The notes under the pieces were generated by a model. It was not told the DNA's origin, did no database searches, and saw only the letters and a list, made by a program, of their open reading frames with translations. Positions 8,170 to 15,517 of a stretch of DNA of 21,764 nt are shown here, one piece after another (position 1 is the stretch's first letter; each line of letters opens with the position of its first letter). Source of the DNA: Acidobacteriota bacterium (GTDB lineage: Bacteria > Acidobacteriota > Terriglobia > Terriglobales > Acidobacteriaceae); assembly GCA_021780095.1 (NCBI GenBank), contig JAJXZK010000135.1:1-21764 (forward strand), in the 5' to 3' direction. The translations under genes and the position numbers were made by a program.

Positions 8170-9167
8170 CGCGGCAAATCCTTCGTCTCCGCCTGCGCCA
8201 GAAACGCGCGCGTGTTCACCAGCGGGCGTTCAAGCGCGCGCACCCGATCAATGTACACCGGGGCAGCAGCCCCTTCCAGCGGCGGCTGGCAAGCCTCCTG
8301 AATCGCGAGCATCTTGGCCTCTGCATCATCGAGATAATTCAGCAGCACCGCTTCCGGAATCATCGGCAGCTTCGGTGAACCAAATTCCAGCGATCCATGA
8401 TGGCTCAAAATAAGATGTTCGACCAGCGTGTGGATTTGCTTGGGAAATCCCGGCAGGCTTTTCACCTTTTCATCGAGCAACCGCGTTGCAATCGAAATGT
8501 GCCCGATCAGCTGACCCTCCAGCGTGTACTCAAAGCCGCGTTCCCAGCTCAGTTCATAAATTTTTCCAATATCGTGCAGCACGGCTCCCGTCAGCAACAG
8601 GTCGCGATGAATCAGCGGAAAGTGAGTGGCTGCGAGCTCACAGAAGCGGATGAGATCGACGACGTGTTCCAGCAGTCCGCCAATCCAGGCGTGATGCATA
8701 AACTTCGCTGCCGGCGCTTGCTTATATCGTCGTGCGATTTCCGTGTCATCCAGAAATGCGAAGACCAGTCGCTTCAGATCCGTATCCGTGAAGCTTCCAA
8801 CCTTGTCGCGCAACTCGGTCCACAGCGCTTCAATATCCCGAGTGGTGCTGCGTTGAAAATCGCCCAGATCGATTTTCGTCGACTCGACACGTACGATCTC
8901 CAACACCTTCAGTTGTAGCTTCCCGTTAAACTCGTCCACGCAGGCGCGCACGTCGACAAAGTCGTTCTGCTCAAACCTGGCGGCCCACGCTTCTGCGTTG
9001 TCCCACAGGCGACCCTCGATGCGGCCGGTGCGGTCGCACAACGTCAACGAAAGATATTTGGCGTTGCCATCGTTTCGGTCGCGGAGCTGTTTCTGCGCCA
9101 CTAAGAAGTGAGAACGAATATTGCGACCGCGATGCTTGGCGGCGTCGGCTAGGAAGAAATCTTTCAT
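8166..9167 (-). CDS. OB-fold plus HD-domain protein, YhaM-like 3'-5' exoribonuclease family
   Basis: This 333-residue protein has an N-terminal OB-fold nucleic-acid-binding domain (about 10-95, with YLSLTLCDRTGRIEGRLWDN) joined to an HD metal-dependent phosphohydrolase domain (about 150-290). The HD ligands appear as LLEHVV (His168), AVLHDIGK (His198-Asp199), GHIS (His223), LSHHG (His256-His257) and DDAEA (Asp280/281). This architecture is that of YhaM/CBF1, a 3'-5' exonuclease acting on RNA and single-stranded DNA. An exonuclease role here is inferred by family. AGGAG directly before the ATG at 9167 is a good ribosome site. It is the first gene of the rightmost minus-strand operon segment and overlaps the EVE gene by four bases. 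Confidence 0.88.
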   Translation of the reverse strand: MKDFFLADAAKHRGRNIRSHFLVAQKQLRDRNDGNAKYLSLTLCDRTGRIEGRLWDNAEAWAARFEQNDFVDVRACVDEFNGKLQLKVLEIVRVESTKIDLGDFQRSTTRDIEALWTELRDKVGSFTDTDLKRLVFAFLDDTEIARRYKQAPAAKFMHHAWIGGLLEHVVDLIRFCELAATHFPLIHRDLLLTGAVLHDIGKIYELSWERGFEYTLEGQLIGHISIATRLLDEKVKSLPGFPKQIHTLVEHLILSHHGSLEFGSPKLPMIPEAVLLNYLDDAEAKMLAIQEACQPPLEGAAAPVYIDRVRALERPLVNTRAFLAQAETKDLPR

Positions 9168-9178
9168 GCTCTCCTCTT

Positions 9179-9190
9179 CCGGAATTCCGG
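9179..9190. repeat. Perfect 12-bp palindrome upstream of the OB/HD gene
   Basis: CCGGAATTCCGG is a perfect palindrome immediately upstream of the Shine-Dalgarno of the OB/HD gene (ATG at 9167, minus strand). Its position would suit an operator or a small mRNA structure near the ribosome site, but chance is possible in a GC-rich genome and no protein partner is visible. Confidence 0.35.
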
Positions 9191-9221
9191 CGCGAGCGGA
9201 TTTCCTATTCAGCTACTCATG

Positions 9222-9252
9222 AAGCGAACCCACTTCGGACCGCTGTTCGCTT
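9222..9252. repeat. 8-bp inverted repeat in the surA-like/HD intergenic gap
   Basis: AAGCGAAC at 9222-9229 and GTTCGCTT at 9245-9252 are perfect reverse complements separated by 15 bases. The hairpin lies between the stop of the SurA-like gene (9360) and the OB/HD start (9167), both on the minus strand. It has no following T-run, so it is not a standard intrinsic terminator. It could be an mRNA-stabilising structure, a weak terminator or part of a leader. Confidence 0.4.
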
Positions 9253-9359
9253 TGAGGAAACGCCCAGCCTCACTTCCGGATGGACGCCGTCGATCCTCCG
9301 ATCACGTATTTCGGGTGACACCTTCGCCCCCAGGGCCTCGCGTAATTTCCGCCACCCCC

Positions 9360-11267
9360 CTACGGCTGATCGGTAGAGGAAGAAGCAGTCGGTGGTGTGG
9401 AAGGAGCGGTGTTTCCGCCAGTACCGCTGGTATCAGACGATGCGGGCGTTGCCTGGTCGTTGGTCTTTTTCTTGTTCTTTGGCTCCGCCTTTTTCTCGTC
9501 GCTCAGCCGCGTTTTCTGTCCTGGGTTGACGGGTGCCGCCTTCTTCTTTTTCTGCTTGACCGCCGTCGCGCCGTTCAAGCCAAGCGGAGCGGACTCCACC
9601 TGGCGGGTCGCCGTTTCTGTCGTTGTCAACGGTGAGGGCTTGGCATTGTCATGCTTGACCTTTTTGGCCTTCTTTACGGCGCTCTTGGAGTGCTTCTCGG
9701 ACTTGGTGCGAACTTCATCGCTGAACCGCGTCTTGCCTACCTTCGGCTGCGTAATCAGCGGAGCATGCTCAAGATCCGGGCCCAGCGGCTGAACATCAGT
9801 TGGCGGCGCGGCATCGGCCGTGCCCGTCGGGGTCTCCGGGGACGGTGGCGCAGGGGCATTCGCGGAGGTTGCTACTTGTAACGAAGACACGGGGGCCGCA
9901 GGCGCGTGACCAAAACGGAACTTCTCCCGCTTCGGCTCAGGCTGCCTTTTGGAGTGAGCCTTCTTTCCTGCAGAGGAAGAGCTGGCGGCCACGGTCGGTG
10001 CGGTTTCCGATGTCTTCGCGGAGGCTACCTCCACCGGCGACTTTGTGGTCGCGTGGCCAAATCGGCCCGTCTGAATGTCGTAGCGGGCCTTCTGCTTTTT
10101 CTTCTTCTTAGGTTGCGGCGGAGTATACGCCGCGAAAGTTGGCTTCGTCTCGTTCGGGCTGGCGCCGGAGTCGGTATAACCGGGCCGGATGTCGATATAC
10201 GCCTCATCGCGCAGGCGTGTCAGATAGGCCCGCACTGCAGGACCAATCTTTTGCATGTAAATCGCCTGCTCAATTTGCGGCTCTACCTTTTGCATCGGCT
10301 GCGTTCCGCCGGGAATATGCTCTGTGACCTGCAGAATAATGTAGCCCTGGCGGGTGCGAATCGGCGCTGTGTGGCCGCCGATCGGCAGGTCGAATGTCTG
10401 GTCTTCCAGCACCTTGGCGAGCGCGCCCCGGCGGAAATCGCCTAGGTCTCCGCCTTGAGCTGCTGTCGGTCCCTTGGAATATTTCTTGGCCAACTCCGTA
10501 AAGCTCGCGCCCGCCTTCAGCTTGGCTTCCAGGTCCTTGGCTTGCGCATCCGCTTCCGCCAACTGCTCGCTGGTGGCGTTCTCGCTCGTCGGAATCAGAA
10601 TCTCGTCCAGGTGTACGGACTCCTCATGCGTGAAATCGGCCTTGTGATCGTCGTAGTAGGCCCGCATCTCGGCCTCGGACATCTGCATCTTACTGCCCAC
10701 TTCATCGCGCACAACTTGCTGCGTAATGATGCTGTTGCGAATGTTGGCCTTGAAATCCTCGTAGGAAATGCCCTGCTGTTCGACCGCCTTCTGCAGGTCG
10801 TCAAGAGAATCCAGATGGTTCTCTTTGCGAATCTCGTCCAGCCGCTTGATCAGCTCCGTGTCGCCGGTAATGCCAAGCTGCTTGCCCTTTGAAATCAAAA
10901 GCTGCTGATCGATCAGGTCTCGCAGCAGGGTCCCCTGGCCTTGCTTCACCTGCTCCAGCGTCCAGTTATTCTGGCGTGCTTCCTGGTCCAGTTGTGTTTG
11001 CGCCCGGTCCACGTCGGAATTGGTGATCACCTGGTCATTCACGCGCGCAATAATCTGCTCGACCGGCATGCCGTACAGGCTCGCCAGGGTATTGGAATCT
11101 GCATTGAGATTGGTGCTGGCGCCGATTGTCGATGAGCCCTGCACCGGGACGGGGGCATCTGGGGCTGTTTGTGCCATGCCGTGCAAACACAGACTGGTGG
11201 CAACAGCCACAGGAAGAACAACGCGCACAACTGCTCGTAACATCATTTGTTGGTTGGTACCATCCAT
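9360..11267 (-). CDS. SurA-like periplasmic chaperone (parvulin fold) with long low-complexity basic tail
   Basis: This 635-residue secreted protein starts with a signal peptide (hydrophobic core about 12-30, MAQTA end). A SurA N-terminal helical domain follows (about 66-200, with IIARVNDQVITNSDVD), then one parvulin-type domain (about 213-315, with FTELAKKYSKGP and GGDLGDFRRG). Such proteins escort outer-membrane proteins in the periplasm. The catalytic-site histidines seen in active parvulins (HIL and GYH patterns) read EIL at 222-224 and GYI at 308-310, so proline isomerase activity is doubtful. From about 365 to the end lies a Lys/Pro/Ala/Thr-rich tail with repeated mini-motifs (RFGHA at 402-406 and 451-455; KTRFSDE at 512-518 and KTRLSDE at 585-591). 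A second in-frame start at 11246 or 11243 would also give a normal signal peptide. Confidence 0.87.
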   Translation of the reverse strand: MDGTNQQMMLRAVVRVVLPVAVATSLCLHGMAQTAPDAPVPVQGSSTIGASTNLNADSNTLASLYGMPVEQIIARVNDQVITNSDVDRAQTQLDQEARQNNWTLEQVKQGQGTLLRDLIDQQLLISKGKQLGITGDTELIKRLDEIRKENHLDSLDDLQKAVEQQGISYEDFKANIRNSIITQQVVRDEVGSKMQMSEAEMRAYYDDHKADFTHEESVHLDEILIPTSENATSEQLAEADAQAKDLEAKLKAGASFTELAKKYSKGPTAAQGGDLGDFRRGALAKVLEDQTFDLPIGGHTAPIRTRQGYIILQVTEHIPGGTQPMQKVEPQIEQAIYMQKIGPAVRAYLTRLRDEAYIDIRPGYTDSGASPNETKPTFAAYTPPQPKKKKKQKARYDIQTGRFGHATTKSPVEVASAKTSETAPTVAASSSSAGKKAHSKRQPEPKREKFRFGHAPAAPVSSLQVATSANAPAPPSPETPTGTADAAPPTDVQPLGPDLEHAPLITQPKVGKTRFSDEVRTKSEKHSKSAVKKAKKVKHDNAKPSPLTTTETATRQVESAPLGLNGATAVKQKKKKAAPVNPGQKTRLSDEKKAEPKNKKKTNDQATPASSDTSGTGGNTAPSTPPTASSSTDQP

Positions 11268-11557
11268 GCCTGACGGTCGCTATGGCAATCTGGAATCCGG
11301 TGGCTTCCCATGAGGATCGATGCCAGTGCGGATACAGCAACTCGATACAGGTCGATTCCGTTGCTTTCATTCTAACCGCATCCGGGGCAGCTTTCCCAAC
11401 CGATCCAATTTCTCTGTTTTCAAGGTATCCACGTCGGCCTTGGCAGCATCGATCGGTAGGCGCTCGAATGTTACACTGAGCACTAGTTTATGCAGTTTTC
11501 CTTGCCATCCAACCGCGTCGTGTTTTCCACCCACGGTGCAAAAGGAATTCACGGTAC
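11268..11557. promoter_or_regulatory. Divergent intergenic region between the surA-like and ctp genes
   Basis: These 290 bases separate two divergent envelope-quality-control genes and must hold both promoters. On the minus strand a TAGAAT box (11369-11374) has a poor partner TTGGGA (11394-11399) at 19-bp spacing, a weak candidate for the surA-like gene. On the plus strand TACACT at 11472-11477 could be a -10 for ctp, but no good -35 precedes it. AAGGA (11542-11546) lies 11 bases before the ctp ATG. I see no small gene or strong operator here. Confidence 0.4.
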
Positions 11558-13201
11558 ATGACCTCCCGTACTCGTCGTTCGCTATTGTTTGTCGTTGTGT
11601 TTCTGGTCGTCTGCGGAGTTGCAGGAGCTTTTCTCGATCGAAATGTTGGAGCCCAGACGTCGAGCGACCAATCCGCCTTGCGGGACAGTCTGAAGCAATT
11701 CACCAACATCTATAGCGTCGTGGAACAAAACTATGCCGAGCCAATGACGAAGGACCGCGTTGACACTGCTATCTATGACGGCGCGATTCCTGACATGTTG
11801 CACGTCCTCGATCCCCACTCGAATTTTTACGATCCCAAAGCCTTTGCCCAAATGCGCGAAGAAGAAAGCGGAAAGTATTACGGCATCGGCATGGAAATCA
11901 TGCAGCAAAACGACAAGATTGTCGTTGTCAATCCCTTTGAAGGCACTCCGTCGTACAAAGCGGGAATTCGTCCCGGCGACGTGATCCTGGCCGTCAATGG
12001 CAAACCGATCAATGGAATTGGGCCGGACGGCAAAGCCGTCAAGAAGGCAACCACGCTGGATGTAGCCAACATGCTGAAAGGTCCCAAAGGCACACCCGTC
12101 GACGTCACAATTGCGCGTGAAGGCAAGCCGGAACCCATCGTCTTTCATCTGGTTCGAGCGGAAATTCCTCGCGCCAGCGTTGACCTCGCCTATGACATTC
12201 AGCCGGGCGTCGGCTACATGCATATCAAAGATTTTGCCGAAGAAGAGACCGGCCAGGAAGTTGTAAGCTCCCTGCAAAAGATGGGCCCCATCCATGGGCT
12301 GGTCATTGACCTGCGCGGCAATCCCGGCGGACTGCTGAACGAAGCCGTTTCAGTTTCAGGAGATTTTCTTGAGAAGGGACAAGTCATCGTCTCGCAACGC
12401 GGTCGTGCCTTCCCGCCCATCACTTATCGCGCTACTCGCGGCGAGCAAAACAGAAATTATCCAATCGTAATCCTGGTAAATCGCGGCACCGCCTCCGCGG
12501 CAGAAATTGTCAGCGGTGCGTTGCAGGATCACGACCGCGCCCTGATCGCCGGCGAAACCACGTTTGGCAAGGGTCTGGTTCAGACCGTGTACCCGTTGTC
12601 GGACAACACCGCCCTGGCCCTGACCACCTATCACTACTACACGCCCAGCGGTCGCCTGATTCAGCGCAACTACACCGGGGTTTCCATGTATGACTACTTT
12701 TACAATCCCGCCGATCGGCCGAAGAGCGACGCTAATCGCGAGGTCAAGCTGACCGACTCCGGGCGCGCTGTGTACGGAGGCGGTGGCATCACCCCCGACG
12801 TAAAAATCGACACTCCGAAATCGAACAATTTTCAGGATGTCCTGATGGAGCAGTTCGTGTTTTTCAACTTCGCCAATCACTACCTGGTCAACCACACCGT
12901 CACAAAAGACTTCAAAATAGACGAAAATGTGATCCACGATTTTGAAACGTACCTGACCAGCAAACAGATCCCGTGGACCACCCAGGACATCACTGGAGTT
13001 CGCGACTGGATCAACATGAGCATCAAGAGCGAACTCTTCACCTCTGTCTTTGGCCAGCAGGAGGGCCTGAAAGTTCGCGCTGGCTGGGATCCGATGATCA
13101 ATAAGGCGATCACATTGATTCCACAGGCTGAAACTCTTAAGACTACGGCGCAGAAGACTATCGCGATGCGAGCCAGTACAGCTTCCAATGCGGTCCACTA
13201 G
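11558..13201 (+). CDS. S41-family C-terminal processing protease
   Basis: This is a periplasmic or membrane-anchored serine protease that trims or degrades proteins from their C-termini (Ctp/Prc family). The 547-residue protein has an N-terminal signal/anchor (about 8-25), a helical region, a PDZ domain (about 105-200, with SYKAGIRPGDVILAVNG at about 132-148) and the S41 catalytic core. In the core, DLRGNPGGLL is at 251-260, the nucleophile Ser313 is in GTASAAEI, and the general base Lys338 with Gln342 is in FGKGLVQ. All catalytic residues are present, so it should be active. The C-terminal 130 residues form a helical extension seen in many Ctp proteins. It stands alone on the plus strand, divergent from the SurA-like gene, a pairing that suggests joint envelope quality control. 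Confidence 0.94.
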   Translation: MTSRTRRSLLFVVVFLVVCGVAGAFLDRNVGAQTSSDQSALRDSLKQFTNIYSVVEQNYAEPMTKDRVDTAIYDGAIPDMLHVLDPHSNFYDPKAFAQMREEESGKYYGIGMEIMQQNDKIVVVNPFEGTPSYKAGIRPGDVILAVNGKPINGIGPDGKAVKKATTLDVANMLKGPKGTPVDVTIAREGKPEPIVFHLVRAEIPRASVDLAYDIQPGVGYMHIKDFAEEETGQEVVSSLQKMGPIHGLVIDLRGNPGGLLNEAVSVSGDFLEKGQVIVSQRGRAFPPITYRATRGEQNRNYPIVILVNRGTASAAEIVSGALQDHDRALIAGETTFGKGLVQTVYPLSDNTALALTTYHYYTPSGRLIQRNYTGVSMYDYFYNPADRPKSDANREVKLTDSGRAVYGGGGITPDVKIDTPKSNNFQDVLMEQFVFFNFANHYLVNHTVTKDFKIDENVIHDFETYLTSKQIPWTTQDITGVRDWINMSIKSELFTSVFGQQEGLKVRAGWDPMINKAITLIPQAETLKTTAQKTIAMRASTASNAVH

Positions 13202-13507
13202 GCCTCCGTTCGAGACCTTAGGCTGATTTGGGCTCCCCGGGCCCTATCTGGCTTGCACTGGGTATCATGCCCGCTTTGGAATTCATGTACGTTGTCCACT
13301 GACACGCATCCAACTAGGAAAGTATGTTTTTCACGCGCGAATGGACACCCGCTGGCACTTTCCGATAGTCTTGCAAACAAATTACCGATTCACCCGGAAT
13401 TTTGGGGAGCGAAGCGTAAACATATTGCGTCCCAGCCCATGGGCGCGCCCACCGCTACCTGATCGGTGCATATGCCGTCTATCCAGTAATCTCTTGAGGA
13501 GGCATCT
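13202..13507. other. 306-base intergenic region without a convincing gene
   Basis: Between ctp and the next membrane-protein gene I see no supported coding region; the one 69-codon frame (13253-13462) has no protein-like character and no ribosome site. A short GC-rich near-palindrome, GGGCTCCCCGGGCCC (13230-13244), lies 29 bases after the ctp stop but has no T-run. A TTGCAA at 13371-13376 has no matching -10. The only clear signal is the ribosome site at the right end. Confidence 0.5.
13496..13502 (+). promoter_or_regulatory. Ribosome binding site deciding a TTG start
   Basis: GAGGAGG ends five bases before TTG at 13508. It is the best Shine-Dalgarno in the window and supports initiation at this rare codon for the downstream membrane protein. 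Confidence 0.7.
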
Positions 13508-15124
13508 TTGCCACTCTTAGTCGTAGAGGCCGAGGCGCCCGCTTCGCCGCTTGCCTCTCACTCGCATCCGGATTCGGCTCCGCAACGCAGCCCGTGGAGT
13601 TTTCTAGAGCGCCCCGCCGTCTTTATTTCTGGCCTCACACTCTTGGCTCTTCTGGTCCAGGGCTACCATCCCTTTGTCGACGATGCAGCCATCTACGTCG
13701 CCGGAATCGAAAAGGTGATTCATCCCTCGATCTTCCCTGCGCATGCGGAATACGTTCTACCGCATCTGAAACACTCGGTGTTTTCGCTCGCTCTCGGCTG
13801 GTTGGTTCGCGGACTTCACATCCCGCTTCCAGATGCGCTCTTCGTCAGTTACGTGGCGTCGCTCTGGATGATGATCGTTGCATGCTGGCGTTTGAGCCGC
13901 CTGCTATTCTCTTCGCCTCTCGCCCGTGCAGGAGCGATTTTGCTGATCACCGCTACCCTGACCCTGCCTGTGGCGGGCACGGCAATTTTCATCCTCGATC
14001 CATATCTGACGGCCCGCTCGTTTTCCACCCCGCTGACGTTGTTCGCGATCGCGTTTGCCCTTGAGCGGCGCATGCTGGCCGCCGTGGCTTGCCTCCTCGG
14101 CGCTTTTATCCTTCATCCGCTGATGGCCGCCTACGCGATCGGCTATGTCATCGCGCTGGCGCTGGTGCGCGCTCAGCGCTGGAGAACGCTCGCCGCAGCC
14201 ACCCTTGGAGTGATGCTCACCGGGCTAGTCGCTTCGCATGCCGGAGCGCTTCTCGGCGCATCGCCGGCCTACCGTGTTGCTACCGCCAGCCGGGATTACT
14301 TCTTCCTCGACAAGTGGGAATGGTTTGAAATTTTCGGCCTCTTCCCTCCGCTCGTGGCCGCCTTCATCTATCTTTTCCGCAGCCAATTCCGCATCCGCTC
14401 CAACTATGGGCTGATTGCCGCTGTCTCCTTTTATGTCGGCGTATTGGCCATTCTATTTGCGGTCTGCTATACGCGCACCGAAAACTCCTTTCTGCTGGCG
14501 CGCCTGCAGGTGCTGCGCAGTTTTCAGATCATCTATATTTTGTTTTTCCTGCTGCTGGGCAGCCTGCTCGGCCAGTTTGTTCTTGGCCGACGCTGGTGGG
14601 CGTGGACCGCGGGCTTCACCGGCGTCGCCGCCCTCATGTTTACCGTCCAACTCTCGATTTATCCTGCCCTGAAGCATGTGGAGTGGCCGTGGGCGCACAG
14701 TCACAATCCCTGGGCCCAGGCGTTTCTCTGGATTCGCCACAACACCCCCCAAGATGCCTACTTCGCTGTCGATCCTTATTATCAGCAGCTGCCGCAGGAA
14801 GATACCCTGGGCTTTCGCGCCATGACAGAGCGCAGCGTTCTCCCCGACTGGAGTAAGGACGGGGGCGTCGCTGCGATTGACCCTGCACTTGCCCAGCAAT
14901 GGTGGAGTCAGGTGAACCAGACCCGTGATTTTTCGCGTTGGAGTGACGTGCAACGTATCCAGACACTGGCACCCTACGGCGTCGACTGGATCGTATTGCC
15001 CGCGAGCACGCCAACACAATTTGCCTGCCCGTATCAAAACTCCGCCGTACGCGTCTGCCATCTTCCCGCTGACATCGCTTCCCTGCCGCCAACTTCCACG
15101 CCCTCCGCAACCGCCCAGCCGTAG
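13508..15124 (+). CDS. Polytopic membrane protein, GT-C-like, function unknown
   Basis: This 538-residue protein has about 10-11 hydrophobic segments (roughly 38-54, 88-103, 109-128, 141-161, 174-186, 190-220, 228-247, 274-291, 303-321, 337-359, 366-383). A soluble, probably periplasmic C-terminal domain of about 150 residues follows. An acidic pair, Asp58-Asp59 in PFVDDAAIY, sits in the first outside loop, the place where GT-C lipid-phosphosugar glycosyltransferases keep a catalytic acid. The tail has WIRHNTPQDAYFAVDP and FRAMTERSVLPDW, patterns I associate with uncharacterised GT-C-like proteins. A sugar-transfer role is inference only. Translation begins at TTG 13508, chosen because of the strong ribosome site. 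It is the first gene of a plus-strand cluster with glutaredoxin, purB and ubiX, 84 bases upstream of the glutaredoxin. Confidence 0.75.
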   Translation: MPLLVVEAEAPASPLASHSHPDSAPQRSPWSFLERPAVFISGLTLLALLVQGYHPFVDDAAIYVAGIEKVIHPSIFPAHAEYVLPHLKHSVFSLALGWLVRGLHIPLPDALFVSYVASLWMMIVACWRLSRLLFSSPLARAGAILLITATLTLPVAGTAIFILDPYLTARSFSTPLTLFAIAFALERRMLAAVACLLGAFILHPLMAAYAIGYVIALALVRAQRWRTLAAATLGVMLTGLVASHAGALLGASPAYRVATASRDYFFLDKWEWFEIFGLFPPLVAAFIYLFRSQFRIRSNYGLIAAVSFYVGVLAILFAVCYTRTENSFLLARLQVLRSFQIIYILFFLLLGSLLGQFVLGRRWWAWTAGFTGVAALMFTVQLSIYPALKHVEWPWAHSHNPWAQAFLWIRHNTPQDAYFAVDPYYQQLPQEDTLGFRAMTERSVLPDWSKDGGVAAIDPALAQQWWSQVNQTRDFSRWSDVQRIQTLAPYGVDWIVLPASTPTQFACPYQNSAVRVCHLPADIASLPPTSTPSATAQP

Positions 15125-15208
15125 ACGCGAATTCTCTGCACAAACAGCCTCGACCCAATCGGCAAAATCCCCACCCTCTAATTTCAGCCTCCCATTTATC
15201 ATGGAAGT

Positions 15209-15517
15209 ATGACCTTGATCGTGTACTCGGCGTCCTGGTGCTCAGACTGCCGCGAAGCCAAACGCTTTCTCCAGCGCTACAACATTCCCCATACCGAAAT
15301 CGACATCGAGACCACGCCCGGTGCGGCGCAGGAAGTGATCGCGCACACCGGCAAACGCGCTATCCCGCAGTTCGTCATCGACGGCAAATGGGTGCAGCCG
15401 TATCGACCCGGATATGGATTCCTCCACGAGGAAATGGCCGTACTGCTCGGCGTCGCGCAACCGCACTCCAGCGCTTCCGTGCCCCCAGCGGTCACGCGCC
15501 AAGGATCACGCTCGTGA
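15209..15517 (+). CDS. Glutaredoxin-family thiol oxidoreductase (CSDC active site)
   Basis: This 102-residue protein has a thioredoxin/glutaredoxin fold: opening strand LIVYSASW, the dithiol motif Cys11-Ser-Asp-Cys14, the cis-proline motif AIPQFVIDG (Pro53) and a closing helix. The last 20 residues are Ser/Pro/Arg-rich and probably disordered. The CxxC with Asp before the second Cys differs from the classic CPYC. The reducing partner (glutathione, mycothiol-like or bacillithiol-like thiol) cannot be told. The purine box GGAAG (15203-15207) is almost touching the ATG at 15209, while TTG at 15215 would have a seven-base spacing, so the exact start is uncertain by two codons. The stop overlaps the purB GTG start. 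Confidence 0.88.
   Translation: MTLIVYSASWCSDCREAKRFLQRYNIPHTEIDIETTPGAAQEVIAHTGKRAIPQFVIDGKWVQPYRPGYGFLHEEMAVLLGVAQPHSSASVPPAVTRQGSRS
15501..15505 (+). promoter_or_regulatory. Ribosome binding site of purB
   Basis: AAGGA lies eight bases before GTG 15514, inside the end of the glutaredoxin gene. It fixes the purB start at GTG rather than at the far upstream in-frame ATG. Confidence 0.75.

Noticed and set aside
7789..9167. EVE/HD pair as an anti-phage defence island
   Set aside because: The neighbours are aroC, def, fmt and rsmB in one operon with no restriction, helicase or toxin genes, so a housekeeping RNA role is more economical.
12356..13198. Minus-strand open frame (280 codons) opposite ctp
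   Set aside because: It is antisense to the S41 protease core, has no ribosome site or recognised domain, and the protease reading is unambiguous.
13230..13244. GC-rich near-palindrome after ctp as a terminator
   Set aside because: No T-run follows and the pairing is ambiguous; GC-rich runs of this kind arise by chance in this genome.
13253..13462. Possible 69-codon gene after ctp
   Set aside because: There is no ribosome site, no protein-like composition, and nothing around it supports translation.
14453..15202. Minus-strand open frame (249 codons) opposite the GT-C-like gene
   Set aside because: The plus-strand frame has clear membrane-protein character and a strong ribosome site, while the antisense product has no coherent features.
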